From the NCBI RefSeq assembly GCF_000014885.1, contig NC_011566.1:1550001-1614000 (forward strand): a stretch of 64,000 bases of DNA, in the 5' to 3' direction. A program made the translations under genes and the position numbers. Below are positions 47,083-56,151 of the stretch, piece by piece (position 1 is the first letter of the stretch; every line of letters starts with the position of its first letter). The notes under the pieces were generated by a model that saw only the letters and a list, made by a program, of their open reading frames with translations, ran no database searches and was not told the origin of the DNA. This DNA comes from Shewanella piezotolerans WP3 (GTDB lineage Bacteria > Pseudomonadota > Gammaproteobacteria > Enterobacterales > Shewanellaceae).

Positions 47083-47255
47083 TAAAGGGGATGACATTCT
47101 AGAGCCGCGCTATCAATCCCATCAAATATTGCGAGGGAGTCGATAGGCAAACACCAAAAGCTCTGCTTGGTTTATGTATTATTCAAAAGGTTCTGCTGCA
47201 GAGTTAGTTACTCCGTTTTATATCGCAATAGAAATTGGTTGATAAGAAAAGTGCT

Positions 47256-47588
47256 TTATACCAATTGCATTAAAAGTTTGACCATTCAGCGGGAATTCAA
47301 AACGCTGTAGTCAAGTAGTGGGATTTGAGCTAATAGTTATTCTCGGCTCTGGCATCCTGCTTCGCTCTACCTCCTAAATCCATTTAGTCGTATATCCAAA
47401 TCCCATAGCGAAGCATACAGCGTTTTGCCAATTTGTTTAACTTCAGCCGTACTACGTGAGTTCCTCAGGCTTTCCACTTCTGCTTTGCATTGGCTTAAAA
47501 GGGAATAACCATTTCTTTACCAATGCGCTTTGAATTGAAAAGACTGAGGGGCTCTGAACTGGTGAAATACTTAATGTAATTGGTATTA
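47256..47588. mobile_element. MITE-like element of about 333 bases
   Basis: The left end TTATACCAATTGCATTAA and the right end TTAATGTAATTGGTATTA are inverted repeats with 16 of 18 positions matching. The interior has no clear gene. The ends relate to those of the element at 41382, so both may have been mobilised by the same transposase family. It lies between the RssB-like pseudogene and the POT gene. Confidence 0.65.
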
Positions 47589-47696
47589 GAACTTATAGAT
47601 GAAGCAAAGCAGCCATCATCAATGCTAGCAGCGTTAACTCGAATAGCTAAAAGCGGTTAAAAGACAAATCGTTAGCTCTTTTAATGTTATAGATAC

Positions 47697-47728
47697 AAAA
47701 ATGCCTCGTATTACTACGAGGCATTTAC
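47697..47728 (-). terminator. Terminator of the POT transporter gene
   Basis: AAAAATGCCTCGTA / TACGAGGCATTT with a four-base loop, 23 bases beyond the minus-strand stop. Read on the minus strand it ends in TTTTT. Confidence 0.85.
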
Positions 47729-47750
47729 ATTCTACTTTAGAACCTAGAAC

Positions 47751-49220
47751 CTATTGCTTTATCCCTTCATGATCTGCTGTTACAGCAATCTCTTGTTCAA
47801 GAGCTTCTTCTTCTGTTTCTGCATGACCTTCAGCGCCGTGCATCCAATCAACAAGCTTATCTGCCATGAAGTAAAGGATGATGCCTGAAATAGCTGAAGT
47901 GATTGCGATACCTGCGAAGATAGCCATTGCATTAGCAAGTTGCTCTTCCTTCTCGCCGCCATGTCCGATAAATGAACCGACTACGCCACCCACTTTGTTA
48001 GCGATAGCAACGAATAGGAACCATGCACCCATCATTAATGATGCGATACGCAGTGGAGCCAATTTAGTAACCATTGAAAGACCAATAGGAGATAAACAAA
48101 GTTCACCCATGGTGTGGAAGAAGTATGCACCCACTAACCACCACATGCTTGATTTAGCATCAGCGTCACCGCCCATCTCTAAAACAGCACCAATCATGAA
48201 TAGGAAACCAATACCTAAAAGCACTAGGCCTAAAGCGAACTTAACTGGAGAGTTAGGCTCATTCTTTCCTAAGCGGATCCAGATAGAAGCGATAACAGGC
48301 GCGAAGATGACAATGAACATTGCGTTAAGCGACTGGAACCAAGTGGTAGGAACTTCCCAACCACCAATCATACGGTCAGTAAAGTCGTTAGTGAACAAGT
48401 TCATCAAACCACCGGCTTGTTCAAAGCCAGCCCAGAAGATAATAGTGAACAGACCCATGACCATAATCACTTTAATGCGATCACGCTCAATTTTTGTTAG
48501 TGGTTCTTTACGAACATCACCAGCCGCTTCATTCTTCTCTTTCTCGAGCTTGGCAGCAGGGTAGCGTCCAATATCACCTAGAAGTTTTTGCGCGAATACG
48601 AACTGGATAATGAGTGAAAGTACCATACCGATACCCGCACATAAGAAGCCCATTTGGAAGTTACCGTCATAAGCTGCAACAACTGAGCCTACAATAATAC
48701 CTGAGAGGAATGCACCAACGTTAATACCCATATAGAAGATAGTGAATGCGCCATCACGACGATGGTCACCCTCTTCATACAAGTCACCAACCATGGTTGA
48801 GATGTTTGGCTTAAATAGACCATTACCAATAATCAATGTACCAAGACCAATATAAAACACCATGGTTTCAGAACCAGGGATCCAGCTATGTGGTAGAGCA
48901 AGAGTGAATTGGCCAGCAGCCATTAACGCGCCGCCAATGATAATTGCTTTACGTTGACCTAAATAAGCATCAGCCAACCAACCACCGATAAGTGGGGTTA
49001 AATAAACAAGACCTGTAAAGGTACCATAGAGTGAAATTGCGTCACCCTGAGTCCAGCCTAGACCATGTCCACCTTCAGTTTGTACTTTATCTACAAGATA
49101 TAACACCAAAATGGCGCGCATTGCATAATAACTAAATCGTTCCCATAGCTCTGTTGTAAACAACAGGAACAATCCCTTCGGATGCCCAAGCATCGTCCCC
49201 TGGGGTTTTACTCCGCTCAT
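47751..49220 (-). CDS. POT/PTR family proton-dependent oligopeptide transporter
   Basis: Inner-membrane di/tripeptide-proton symporter of the major facilitator fold. The N-terminal ExxER motif is in TTELWERFSYYAMRAILVLY. The PTR2 signatures are seen in LTPLIGGWLADAYLGQRKAI and FTIFYMGINVGAFLSGIIVG. About 14 hydrophobic segments are visible. The start at the ATG at 49220 has AAGGTGG about eight bases upstream; the GTG at 49232 would overlap that site. The gene points away from rfaH and ends in a hairpin terminator. Substrate preference cannot be read from sequence. Confidence 0.93.
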   Translation of the reverse strand: MSGVKPQGTMLGHPKGLFLLFTTELWERFSYYAMRAILVLYLVDKVQTEGGHGLGWTQGDAISLYGTFTGLVYLTPLIGGWLADAYLGQRKAIIIGGALMAAGQFTLALPHSWIPGSETMVFYIGLGTLIIGNGLFKPNISTMVGDLYEEGDHRRDGAFTIFYMGINVGAFLSGIIVGSVVAAYDGNFQMGFLCAGIGMVLSLIIQFVFAQKLLGDIGRYPAAKLEKEKNEAAGDVRKEPLTKIERDRIKVIMVMGLFTIIFWAGFEQAGGLMNLFTNDFTDRMIGGWEVPTTWFQSLNAMFIVIFAPVIASIWIRLGKNEPNSPVKFALGLVLLGIGFLFMIGAVLEMGGDADAKSSMWWLVGAYFFHTMGELCLSPIGLSMVTKLAPLRIASLMMGAWFLFVAIANKVGGVVGSFIGHGGEKEEQLANAMAIFAGIAITSAISGIILYFMADKLVDWMHGAEGHAETEEEALEQEIAVTADHEGIKQ

Positions 49221-49649
49221 TTGTTCTTCCACCTTCAGCTTGTGATTGCCTGTGAGTCAATAAACGCCACAGAAATATATTTTTATAAATAGTCGCGTAC
49301 CAAATCTGCGGGATATACACACTTAAAATGTTATTTTTAATGCGTATATGTAGCAGTTTTGACCGCTCTGTTATGGGCTTATATTCTAATTTTTATTATT
49401 TGAAGCTAAAAATAGCGCCAAATGCGATAAAGCCTACCTTATATACCCTTTTAAGGTGCCTTAAGTCAATTTTAAGGGAGCGACTGCTGACTTAATGAAC
49501 ACTATAAAGAGAAGCTGTTCCTCTTCTGTATAATTGCCAGCCAAGCAGGTATACCTGTTTAAATTTGCATTGGTTCCTTGTTGGTTTTTTTGATAAAATG
49601 CAATGCCGTGAAAGGACGTCACTATTTTTGATGATTGGAGTTAATGTTA
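49221..49649. other. Divergent intergenic region, POT gene and rfaH
   Basis: About 429 bases between two divergently transcribed genes, so it should hold both promoters. A+T-rich hexamers such as TATAAT-like strings are present, but no pair with good spacing was convincing. No gene was seen. A GGAG ribosome site at 49637 serves rfaH. Confidence 0.5.
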
Positions 49650-50174
49650 ATGAAAGCTTGGTATTTGTTATATTGTAAGCCCCGTGGCGAAGCTCGGGCT
49701 CAACAAAACTTGGCTCTTCAAGAGATTGAAACCTACATTCCAACATATCCCGAAGAAAAGACTCATAACGGGAAGGTCACTGTCCGACGTGTTTCTTTAT
49801 TTCCAAGTTATCTTTTTATTCACTTTGACCCGCAAGTCACCAGTGTTTCTCGTATTCACAATACACGCGGAGTGATCCGTATCGTAGGGTGTAAAGAGCT
49901 AATGACGCCGATAGATGAAGGCGTCATTGGTGCTATTAAAGCACGTGAGCATAAGTGGATAAACGAACTGTTACCTGAGACTCGTTGCAAAGAAGAGCTG
50001 GTTTGCCCGGTGAAGTCTGGAGATAAAGTTAAGTTCGTTGATGGGCCATTTGCTGAGCTTGAAGGGATCTTTCAAGAGAAGAATGGCGAGAAGCGCTGTT
50101 ATGTGCTCTTTGATATAATGGGCAAACAACAGCGGGTCTCAGTAGATCGTTCTACCGTTAAGCTCGCTGGCTGA
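49650..50174 (+). CDS. rfaH: RfaH-type transcription antitermination factor
   Basis: NusG paralogue that binds RNA polymerase paused at ops sites and promotes reading of long polysaccharide operons. The N-terminal domain has MKAWYLLYCKPRGEARAQQN and the family-typical LFPSYLFIHFD. The C-terminal KOW domain has VKSGDKVKFVDGPFAELEGI. The length of 174 is close to the enteric RfaH. The ATG at 49650 follows GGAG by nine bases; ATG at 49644 and TTG at 49635 are too close or overlap. It sits directly before the polysaccharide operon, whose leader carries a perfect ops element. Confidence 0.93.
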   Translation: MKAWYLLYCKPRGEARAQQNLALQEIETYIPTYPEEKTHNGKVTVRRVSLFPSYLFIHFDPQVTSVSRIHNTRGVIRIVGCKELMTPIDEGVIGAIKAREHKWINELLPETRCKEELVCPVKSGDKVKFVDGPFAELEGIFQEKNGEKRCYVLFDIMGKQQRVSVDRSTVKLAG

Positions 50175-50941
50175 AGTTTACAGTTGTAGTCTAAACCCCA
50201 CTATGTATGTAAGACATTGACTATAGTTTCAGTTCAGCTTGTAAAGCTCGATGTCTTTTCCTTAATTTGCAGTTGTAATTAGCGAGATTAAGAATATTCG
50301 CTCTTTTGTTTAATTGGAGCTGAAAATGCACTTACAGGTTGGATCAAATGACCAAGTGACTCTTTTATTTCCGATATAGCTCCAAGGTAAGCTTAAGTTT
50401 GCTGACTTATCTGATGCAAATAGAGACTTTTGCTGCAGTTTTTATTGTCTCTTAACGATTAAATGATAGCTGTATGTTTTTAAGGCTTTTTGACGAGTGT
50501 CATAAAAGTAACGTAATGATTTTTTTTTAAGCATTTGGCAAGAGAATATTGCAGAGTTACTGTTCTGACCACTTTGCTGATGTATAATCTTGCGCTACAA
50601 AATAATTTGGAACATCAAATACTCGCTTGTTTCTTTATTGTTAAATGAAGCGTTTGGTCACTAAATCTCTTTTGGTATTAGCCAATAGCTAGATGTTTCT
50701 GTACTACATAAAATGAATTTTCCGTCATGCGGAAGGGCAATTTGGAAGCCGTAATCCATGGGCGGTAGCGTGTCTGTAATTTATTTTAATGCCTTACTTT
50801 AAGATCAATTACTTAGTTAACAGTCCTTGCTTGCACCCACTATATGTCGATCACGTCATATTATAATTAGATATATCGATTAGCTTTAGTTGTTTTAATC
50901 AATATTATTGTTTCTTTATTTTTGTTTGGAGATAAAACTCG
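50175..50941 (+). other. Long leader of the polysaccharide operon
   Basis: A 767-base non-coding stretch between rfaH and the first polysaccharide gene. It contains a TATAAT-like -10 at 50583-50588 (no good -35 seen) and the JUMPstart/ops element at 50740-50772. An A+T-rich segment of about 165 bases then leads to the GGAGA ribosome site. No open frame with coding character was found. Confidence 0.65.
50740..50772 (+). promoter_or_regulatory. JUMPstart region with perfect ops element (RfaH recruitment site)
   Basis: GGCGGTAGCGTG at 50761-50772 is identical to the 12-base enteric ops core. The bases before it (TTTGGAAGCCGTAATCCATG) follow the JUMPstart pattern TGGTAGCT-GTTAAGCCAGG loosely. 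It lies on the coding strand, about 170 bases before the first structural gene. Paused polymerase here should recruit the RfaH encoded just upstream. Confidence 0.92.
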
Positions 50942-53716
50942 GTGTTACATAAAACCAAAAAGATTGTCATCGCAGGTGCTAGTGCATTGCTCCTATTATG
51001 CGGGCAAGTGCAAGCAGTAACTCCGTCTCCGCAGATGATTGAGCAGTTTAAAAACTTACCGGCGTCAGAGCAGCAGCGCTTAGCTAAACAATATGGCATT
51101 GATCCTTCAATGCTAGGTGGTAGTAGTGGCTCACAACAGCAATTAGAAAACCCACAAGTGGTTAACTCTCGTGCTGAGTATGATCGTAACGGAAACTTGA
51201 TTCCAAACTCTAGCCAAAATCCGAACTTCTCAAATAACCCTAATAAAGAGAAAGAGCTTACCTTTGAAGAGGACGCGGCAAAAACTGAACTTCAGCGATT
51301 TGGTTATGATCTGTTTGCTGGCGAACCGACGACTTTTGCCCCCGTATCTGACGTGCCAGTGCCGAGCGAATACTTAGTTGGTCCAGGAGATAACATCAAG
51401 GTTCAGTTATATGGCAAAGAAAACAAAGAGTATGACTTAGTCATTAACCGCGAAGGAGTGATTCAGTTTCCAGAGCTTGGGCCCGTTAATGTATCAGGGC
51501 TAAGCTTTAGCGAATTGAGAGCATCTTTATCGCAGCGCATTAAGAAGCAGATGATTGGTATAGAGTCGAATATCACTATGGGGGAGCTTCGCTCGATCCG
51601 TATTTTTGTTGCTGGCGATGCCTATAAGCCTGGCTCATATACCGTTTCTAGTCTTTCGACAATCACTCAAGCACTTTTTGTTGCTGGTGGCGTCAATGAA
51701 ATTGGTTCACTGCGTAATATTCAAGTGAAGCGCAATGGTAAGCTAGTTGGCGCAATGGATTTGTATGACCTTTTACTACGCGGGGATGCATCTGGTGATA
51801 TTCGTTTACGTTCTGGTGACGTAGTGTTTATCCCATCGGTTGGTGGACTTGTAAGTGTTACCGGCGAAGTCAGACGCCCTGCTATTTATGAACTTAAGAA
51901 ACACGAAACAATGGCGCAAGTCATTGAGATGGCGGCTGGCGTTAAACCAGGCGCTTATCCAAAGCGTAGTAGTGTAGAGCGCTTTAACAAAAACAGTCTT
52001 AGAACGATAGTAAACGTAGATTTAACATCAGAAGCTGGTAAGAACACTAAAGCACTTGCTGGTGATGTCATTCGAGTCAAAAATGCCACTTCGCAATACG
52101 AAGATGCGCTCACCGTTGTTGGCGCCGTTGTTCGACCAGGCAAATACCAATGGTTTGAAGGACAAAAAATTAGCGATCTTGTACCTTCCATATGGGGTGA
52201 CTTAACTGTTTCTGCAGATTTGGAATACGCAGTTGTTGTACGTGAAATGAATAAACAGGGAGATATTCAGGTTTATCAGTTCTCACCATCAAAGGCGATA
52301 AACGGCAAAGTACTTTCTGAAAACCTTACGTTGGCTCCTCGAGATAAAATCATTTTCTTCAATTTTAGCGATATGACCCAAAATCGATATGAGCTAAATA
52401 AATTAGTAAAAGAGCGAGTAGAAAAGGTGCAGTCATTGGCCGGTGACTCACTTATCGGTAATGATCTATTTAAGGCGGGTTTCTCTCAATTAAATCAACA
52501 GAAATTTGCTGACCGAGCTGAACTTGGTGGCATTGCCATTAATAGTAAAGCCGAAGAGGATGAAAGTACGGCGATAAAAGGCGAGGTCAACAAAATGTTG
52601 GTAAACCTTTTTGAAGATAGGGATTTGATAAAGTTAAGCAGCGTGATGAACCGCGGTGAGTTACTTTACCCCGTCATTATGAAGTTAAACAGTCAAGGCC
52701 GAGCGGGGACTGGCGTCCAAGCTGTTGCGATTAACGGCAAAGTAAATAACCCTGGTATTTACCCTCTGGCGGTTAATGCCAGAGTACAAGACTTAGTGGT
52801 TGCAGCAGGTGGACTAGAAGAAGGCGCTTACACAACGCGCGCGGAACTGACTAGTACACATACAACCATCGATGGTTCTTCAATTAGTCACAAAAACATT
52901 GCATTAGATGTTGCTCTTCAAGGTGATGTTTCGCAAAACCTGTTGCTCAAAGGTCGCGACATTCTTACTGTAATGACAACGCCAGATTGGCAAGAAAATA
53001 AGTCAGTTGAAATACGCGGAGAAGTGAAGTTCCCAGGCACTTATAACATTCGCCGTGGAGAAACATTAGGTGATGTGCTTACCCGTGCGGGCGGCTTTAC
53101 CGAATATGCATACTTACCTTCAACCGTTTTTGTACGGGAATCTGTGCGTCAACAAGAACAGTTAGAGATTAAAAAGCTTGCTGACCAACTTCGCCGTGAT
53201 ATCGCCACACGTGGTGTATCAAAAGACGGTAACGTCGTAAATTACAGCGATGCTCAGATGATGCTTACTGATCTTGAGACTATCCAAGCAGTAGGTCGAT
53301 TAGTGGTTGATCTCTCAGCAATTTCAATTGGTATCTCCCAGGCAGATCTTCAGCTTGAAGACAAAGACGTACTTTACATCCCATCGACCAAGCAAACTAT
53401 TGCGGTAATGGGGGAAGTGCAACATGCCGCTACACATAGATTTAAAGAAGGTCAAACTGTCGACCAATACCTAGCGATGTCTGGTGGTGCTCGAGAGCGT
53501 GCTGATGATGATAGAACTTATATCATTAAAGCGGATGGTTCTGTAATGCTTCCAAACAAATCTATGTGGTTTAGCAGTGAGTCTAATTTGCAGCCAGGCG
53601 ATACTATCATCGTGCCACTCGATACTGAGTACAAAGACAACCTAACACTCTGGACACAAGTCACCAGCATCATATACAACACAGCAGTCGCGTTTGCTAC
53701 TGTTGCCAACCTTTAA
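50942..53716 (+). CDS. Large SLBB-domain polysaccharide export protein (Wza-like)
   Basis: Outer-membrane or periplasmic export protein for a surface polysaccharide. The signal peptide spans about residues 1-26 (VIAGASALLLLCGQVQA). It has a Cys but not in a clear lipobox. The Poly_export domain is at about 135-215 (YLVGPGDNIKVQLYGKENKE). It is followed by several SLBB domains (IFVAGDAYKPGSYTVSSLST; VSVTGEVRRPAIYELKKHET; VEIRGEVKFPGTYNIRRGET; IAVMGEVQHAATHRFKEGQT). At 924 residues it is more than twice Wza. The start is GTG at 50942 with GGAGA upstream. No Wzc kinase or Wzb phosphatase gene is adjacent. Confidence 0.92.
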   Translation: MLHKTKKIVIAGASALLLLCGQVQAVTPSPQMIEQFKNLPASEQQRLAKQYGIDPSMLGGSSGSQQQLENPQVVNSRAEYDRNGNLIPNSSQNPNFSNNPNKEKELTFEEDAAKTELQRFGYDLFAGEPTTFAPVSDVPVPSEYLVGPGDNIKVQLYGKENKEYDLVINREGVIQFPELGPVNVSGLSFSELRASLSQRIKKQMIGIESNITMGELRSIRIFVAGDAYKPGSYTVSSLSTITQALFVAGGVNEIGSLRNIQVKRNGKLVGAMDLYDLLLRGDASGDIRLRSGDVVFIPSVGGLVSVTGEVRRPAIYELKKHETMAQVIEMAAGVKPGAYPKRSSVERFNKNSLRTIVNVDLTSEAGKNTKALAGDVIRVKNATSQYEDALTVVGAVVRPGKYQWFEGQKISDLVPSIWGDLTVSADLEYAVVVREMNKQGDIQVYQFSPSKAINGKVLSENLTLAPRDKIIFFNFSDMTQNRYELNKLVKERVEKVQSLAGDSLIGNDLFKAGFSQLNQQKFADRAELGGIAINSKAEEDESTAIKGEVNKMLVNLFEDRDLIKLSSVMNRGELLYPVIMKLNSQGRAGTGVQAVAINGKVNNPGIYPLAVNARVQDLVVAAGGLEEGAYTTRAELTSTHTTIDGSSISHKNIALDVALQGDVSQNLLLKGRDILTVMTTPDWQENKSVEIRGEVKFPGTYNIRRGETLGDVLTRAGGFTEYAYLPSTVFVRESVRQQEQLEIKKLADQLRRDIATRGVSKDGNVVNYSDAQMMLTDLETIQAVGRLVVDLSAISIGISQADLQLEDKDVLYIPSTKQTIAVMGEVQHAATHRFKEGQTVDQYLAMSGGARERADDDRTYIIKADGSVMLPNKSMWFSSESNLQPGDTIIVPLDTEYKDNLTLWTQVTSIIYNTAVAFATVANL

Positions 53717-53979
53717 AAGGTGACTTGAGAGAATTAGGCTCAATCCTAAAGCTTAAGATTTAGCCTAATAAACAGGGAAGGTGCCTTGGTGTAATTATAC
53801 GCATTTCAAGATTAAGAAGTGCAGAAGTCGGTTGCTTTTGATATAAAGATTAAGATTCTGTTTATTGCTTTTAAAGAATAACGCCCTTAAATGGTTGATT
53901 TAACTATCAAACTCAACTCCAAATTTTAAATAACATATGGAACATTCACCTAGGAACTAAACCCTAGGAGCTTTAAACA

Positions 53980-54936
53980 ATGACCAGACAAATACAAAAA
54001 AACTACACAGAAGCACAGTTCCAGCAATCTATGACAGACGATGAAATTGATCTCAGAGAACTATTTTCAGTTGTTTGGCAGGGTAAATGGGCTGTCATTG
54101 CAATAACTACCGTTTTTGCAATATCGTCAGTTATTTTTGCCATTTTGCAGCCAAATATATACAAATCCGAAGCATTATTAGCTCCAGCGAGCGAAGAGCA
54201 GGCTGGAGGTTTAGGCGCATTAGCTGGGCAATTTGGTGGTCTTGCTAGTATGGCGGGAATAAACCTAGGCGGTGGTGCTGGTGTAGATAATACACAAATG
54301 GCTATTGAGGTGATTAAGTCGCGCCAATTCACCAGTCAATTTATAGAGAAGCACAATATACTTGCCAACCTTATGGCTGTTGAAAAGTGGAATCTACACG
54401 ATAATTCCCTAGTATACGATCCAGAGGTTTATGACGAAGTTAATGATACTTGGGTTCGAGAAGTAAAAGCTCCTTATAAACCGAAACCATCAATGCAAGA
54501 GGCTTATAAAGAATTCAAGGACGTTGTCTCTATCAATCTCGTTAAAGACACTGGTATGGTTACAATTTCTGTTGAGCATTTATCACCTACGATTGCTCAG
54601 CAGTGGGTGACTTGGCTTATTGAAGATATTAACCAAGTGATGAAAGAACGAGATGTTGCAGAAGCTAATCGCAGTCGCGAATTTCTTAATAAACAAATTG
54701 CTCAAACTAATGTTGCAGATATTCGCACTGTTCTTTACAAACTTATAGAAGAGCAAGCAAAAACAATTATGTTCGCGGAGGTCCGAGATGAATACGTATT
54801 TAAAACGGTTGATCCCGCACTCATTCCTGAAGAGAAGTCAAAGCCAATGCGAGCTTTACTCTGTGTATTGGGTACATTAGCAGGGGGAATACTAGGAACT
54901 ATGTTTGTGTTAATGAGACGTTTTTCTCGCAATTGA
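53980..54936 (+). CDS. wzz: Wzz-type polysaccharide chain-length regulator
   Basis: Inner-membrane co-polymerase that sets the modal chain length in Wzy-dependent synthesis. It has the Wzz N-terminal domain (DDEIDLRELFSVVWQGKWAV) with a first membrane segment (about 36-56). A large periplasmic helical part follows, then a second membrane segment near the C-terminus (about 290-311, LLCVLGTLAGGILGTMFVLM). A Pro-rich motif precedes it (PALIPEEKSKPMRA). The length of 318 is typical and no cytoplasmic kinase domain is fused. A Gly/Ala-rich loop (GGLGALAGQFGGLASMAGIN) lies after the first strand. A 263-base non-coding gap precedes it. Confidence 0.92.
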   Translation: MTRQIQKNYTEAQFQQSMTDDEIDLRELFSVVWQGKWAVIAITTVFAISSVIFAILQPNIYKSEALLAPASEEQAGGLGALAGQFGGLASMAGINLGGGAGVDNTQMAIEVIKSRQFTSQFIEKHNILANLMAVEKWNLHDNSLVYDPEVYDEVNDTWVREVKAPYKPKPSMQEAYKEFKDVVSINLVKDTGMVTISVEHLSPTIAQQWVTWLIEDINQVMKERDVAEANRSREFLNKQIAQTNVADIRTVLYKLIEEQAKTIMFAEVRDEYVFKTVDPALIPEEKSKPMRALLCVLGTLAGGILGTMFVLMRRFSRN

Positions 54937-55160
54937 AAGAAATCATAGAGCGAATATATTAAGTGCTCTATAAGAATCAACGTAATTATACTCTTTTTTG
55001 ATTGTTATTAAGAGCGGTTCTAAAATAGATAAAATGACCTTTTAGCGGTCAATAGCTGTTCTAAGGGTATCTATATCGGATTAGGCAAAGGTAGAACGTT
55101 GATTGATGTCTAACTATAAAGTCCCATATAAAATTAAATTTACTAAAGCCTGGCATATAT

Positions 55161-56150
55161 ATGAATTCGAAACTTAGCGATAGACCTGATTCGATAACCT
55201 ATCAATCAGTAAAGCAGATTGAAAAACGTTTCAAGTCTAAATCAGATGCTCTAAAACAAAATACAATATACGTTTACTGTCCTGAAAATAGAGAAGTTGA
55301 AATAGCGAAGATCGTAGAAAACTATCCATTTATAATAATTTTTAATGACTACTCGATTTTGGACTTTTCTTGCAAGGTGATTTGCCATTTCGAAAGTTCA
55401 TATTTAAATACAAAACAGAAAGAATTTTTAGTTAAAGCGACTGAGATGGGGGCGTGGGCTGAACCTTTAGTTAGCTATTTAGATTCACGTCTTGGATATA
55501 CGGAAGTAAAACTCCTTCATAGTGGTTATTTTCTTCATCAGAAAGCTTTCTCAATTTTGTCGACAAAACGTACTCAGCTAGCGAAAAGAGTTTTGGATTT
55601 ATTCACTAGTTTTCTACTTTGTATAATTGCTATTCCTGTTGGTATCATCACAGCGTTAGCAATAAAGCTTGAAAGTCCTGGCCCAGTTTTTTACAAACAA
55701 CGACGAACGGGGCTATACAATGACCAAATCGAAGTTATAAAGTTTCGTTCTATGCGGAGCGATGCGGAAAAATCAGGCGCTCAATGGGCAAGTAAAAATG
55801 ATGCCAGAGTGACGAAGGTCGGTAATTTTATCCGTAAGACTCGTATTGATGAACTCCCTCAAATTATTAATATTCTCAAAGGAGAAATGTCTATAATAGG
55901 GCCGAGGCCTGAGCGGGAAGTTTTTATTGAAGAACTTGAAAAAGATATCCCTTACTACCGGTTTAGGCATGCTGTAAAGCCCGGAATTACTGGCCTTGCT
56001 CAAGTTAGCTATCCTTATGGAGCTTCTGTTGAAGATGCAATATGGAAGCACAAGTACGATATATTTTATATAAAACATCATAGTACATTGTTAGACGTAA
56101 AGATTTTACTAAAAACAATTAAAGTTGTTCTATTTGGAATGGGGCGTTAA
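55161..56150 (+). CDS. Initiating sugar-phosphate transferase (polyprenyl-phosphate, WcaJ/WbaP C-terminal type)
   Basis: Transfers the first sugar-1-phosphate to undecaprenyl phosphate at the inner membrane. The C-terminal catalytic domain is complete. A re-entrant membrane helix (LDLFTSFLLCIIAIPVGIIT) precedes GPVFYKQRRTGLYNDQIEVI, KFRSMRSDAEKSGAQ and RIDELPQIINILKGEMSIIG-PRPE (catalytic Asp-Glu pair in RIDEL). The N-terminal 130 residues are soluble, not the four-helix bundle of WbaP. The length of 329 is shorter than the full-size enzymes. The donor sugar cannot be read from sequence. Confidence 0.9.
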   Translation: MNSKLSDRPDSITYQSVKQIEKRFKSKSDALKQNTIYVYCPENREVEIAKIVENYPFIIIFNDYSILDFSCKVICHFESSYLNTKQKEFLVKATEMGAWAEPLVSYLDSRLGYTEVKLLHSGYFLHQKAFSILSTKRTQLAKRVLDLFTSFLLCIIAIPVGIITALAIKLESPGPVFYKQRRTGLYNDQIEVIKFRSMRSDAEKSGAQWASKNDARVTKVGNFIRKTRIDELPQIINILKGEMSIIGPRPEREVFIEELEKDIPYYRFRHAVKPGITGLAQVSYPYGASVEDAIWKHKYDIFYIKHHSTLLDVKILLKTIKVVLFGMGR

Positions 56151-56151
56151 T

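Larger units (their letters stand above)
47083..47750. other. Intergenic region between RssB-like pseudogene and POT gene
   Basis: A 668-base gap. It holds the 333-base MITE-like element and the POT gene terminator. Nothing recognisable was seen in 47083-47255 or 47589-47696. Confidence 0.6.

Noticed and set aside
47878..48564. 228-residue plus-strand open frame opposite the POT transporter gene
   Set aside because: It is the antisense shadow of a clear membrane transporter. Its composition is that of a reversed hydrophobic gene, and it has no family motif.
50583..50588. TATAAT as a firm sigma-70 promoter for the polysaccharide operon
   Set aside because: The -10 is good, but no -35 with proper spacing was found. 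It is mentioned only inside the leader entry and not called as a promoter.
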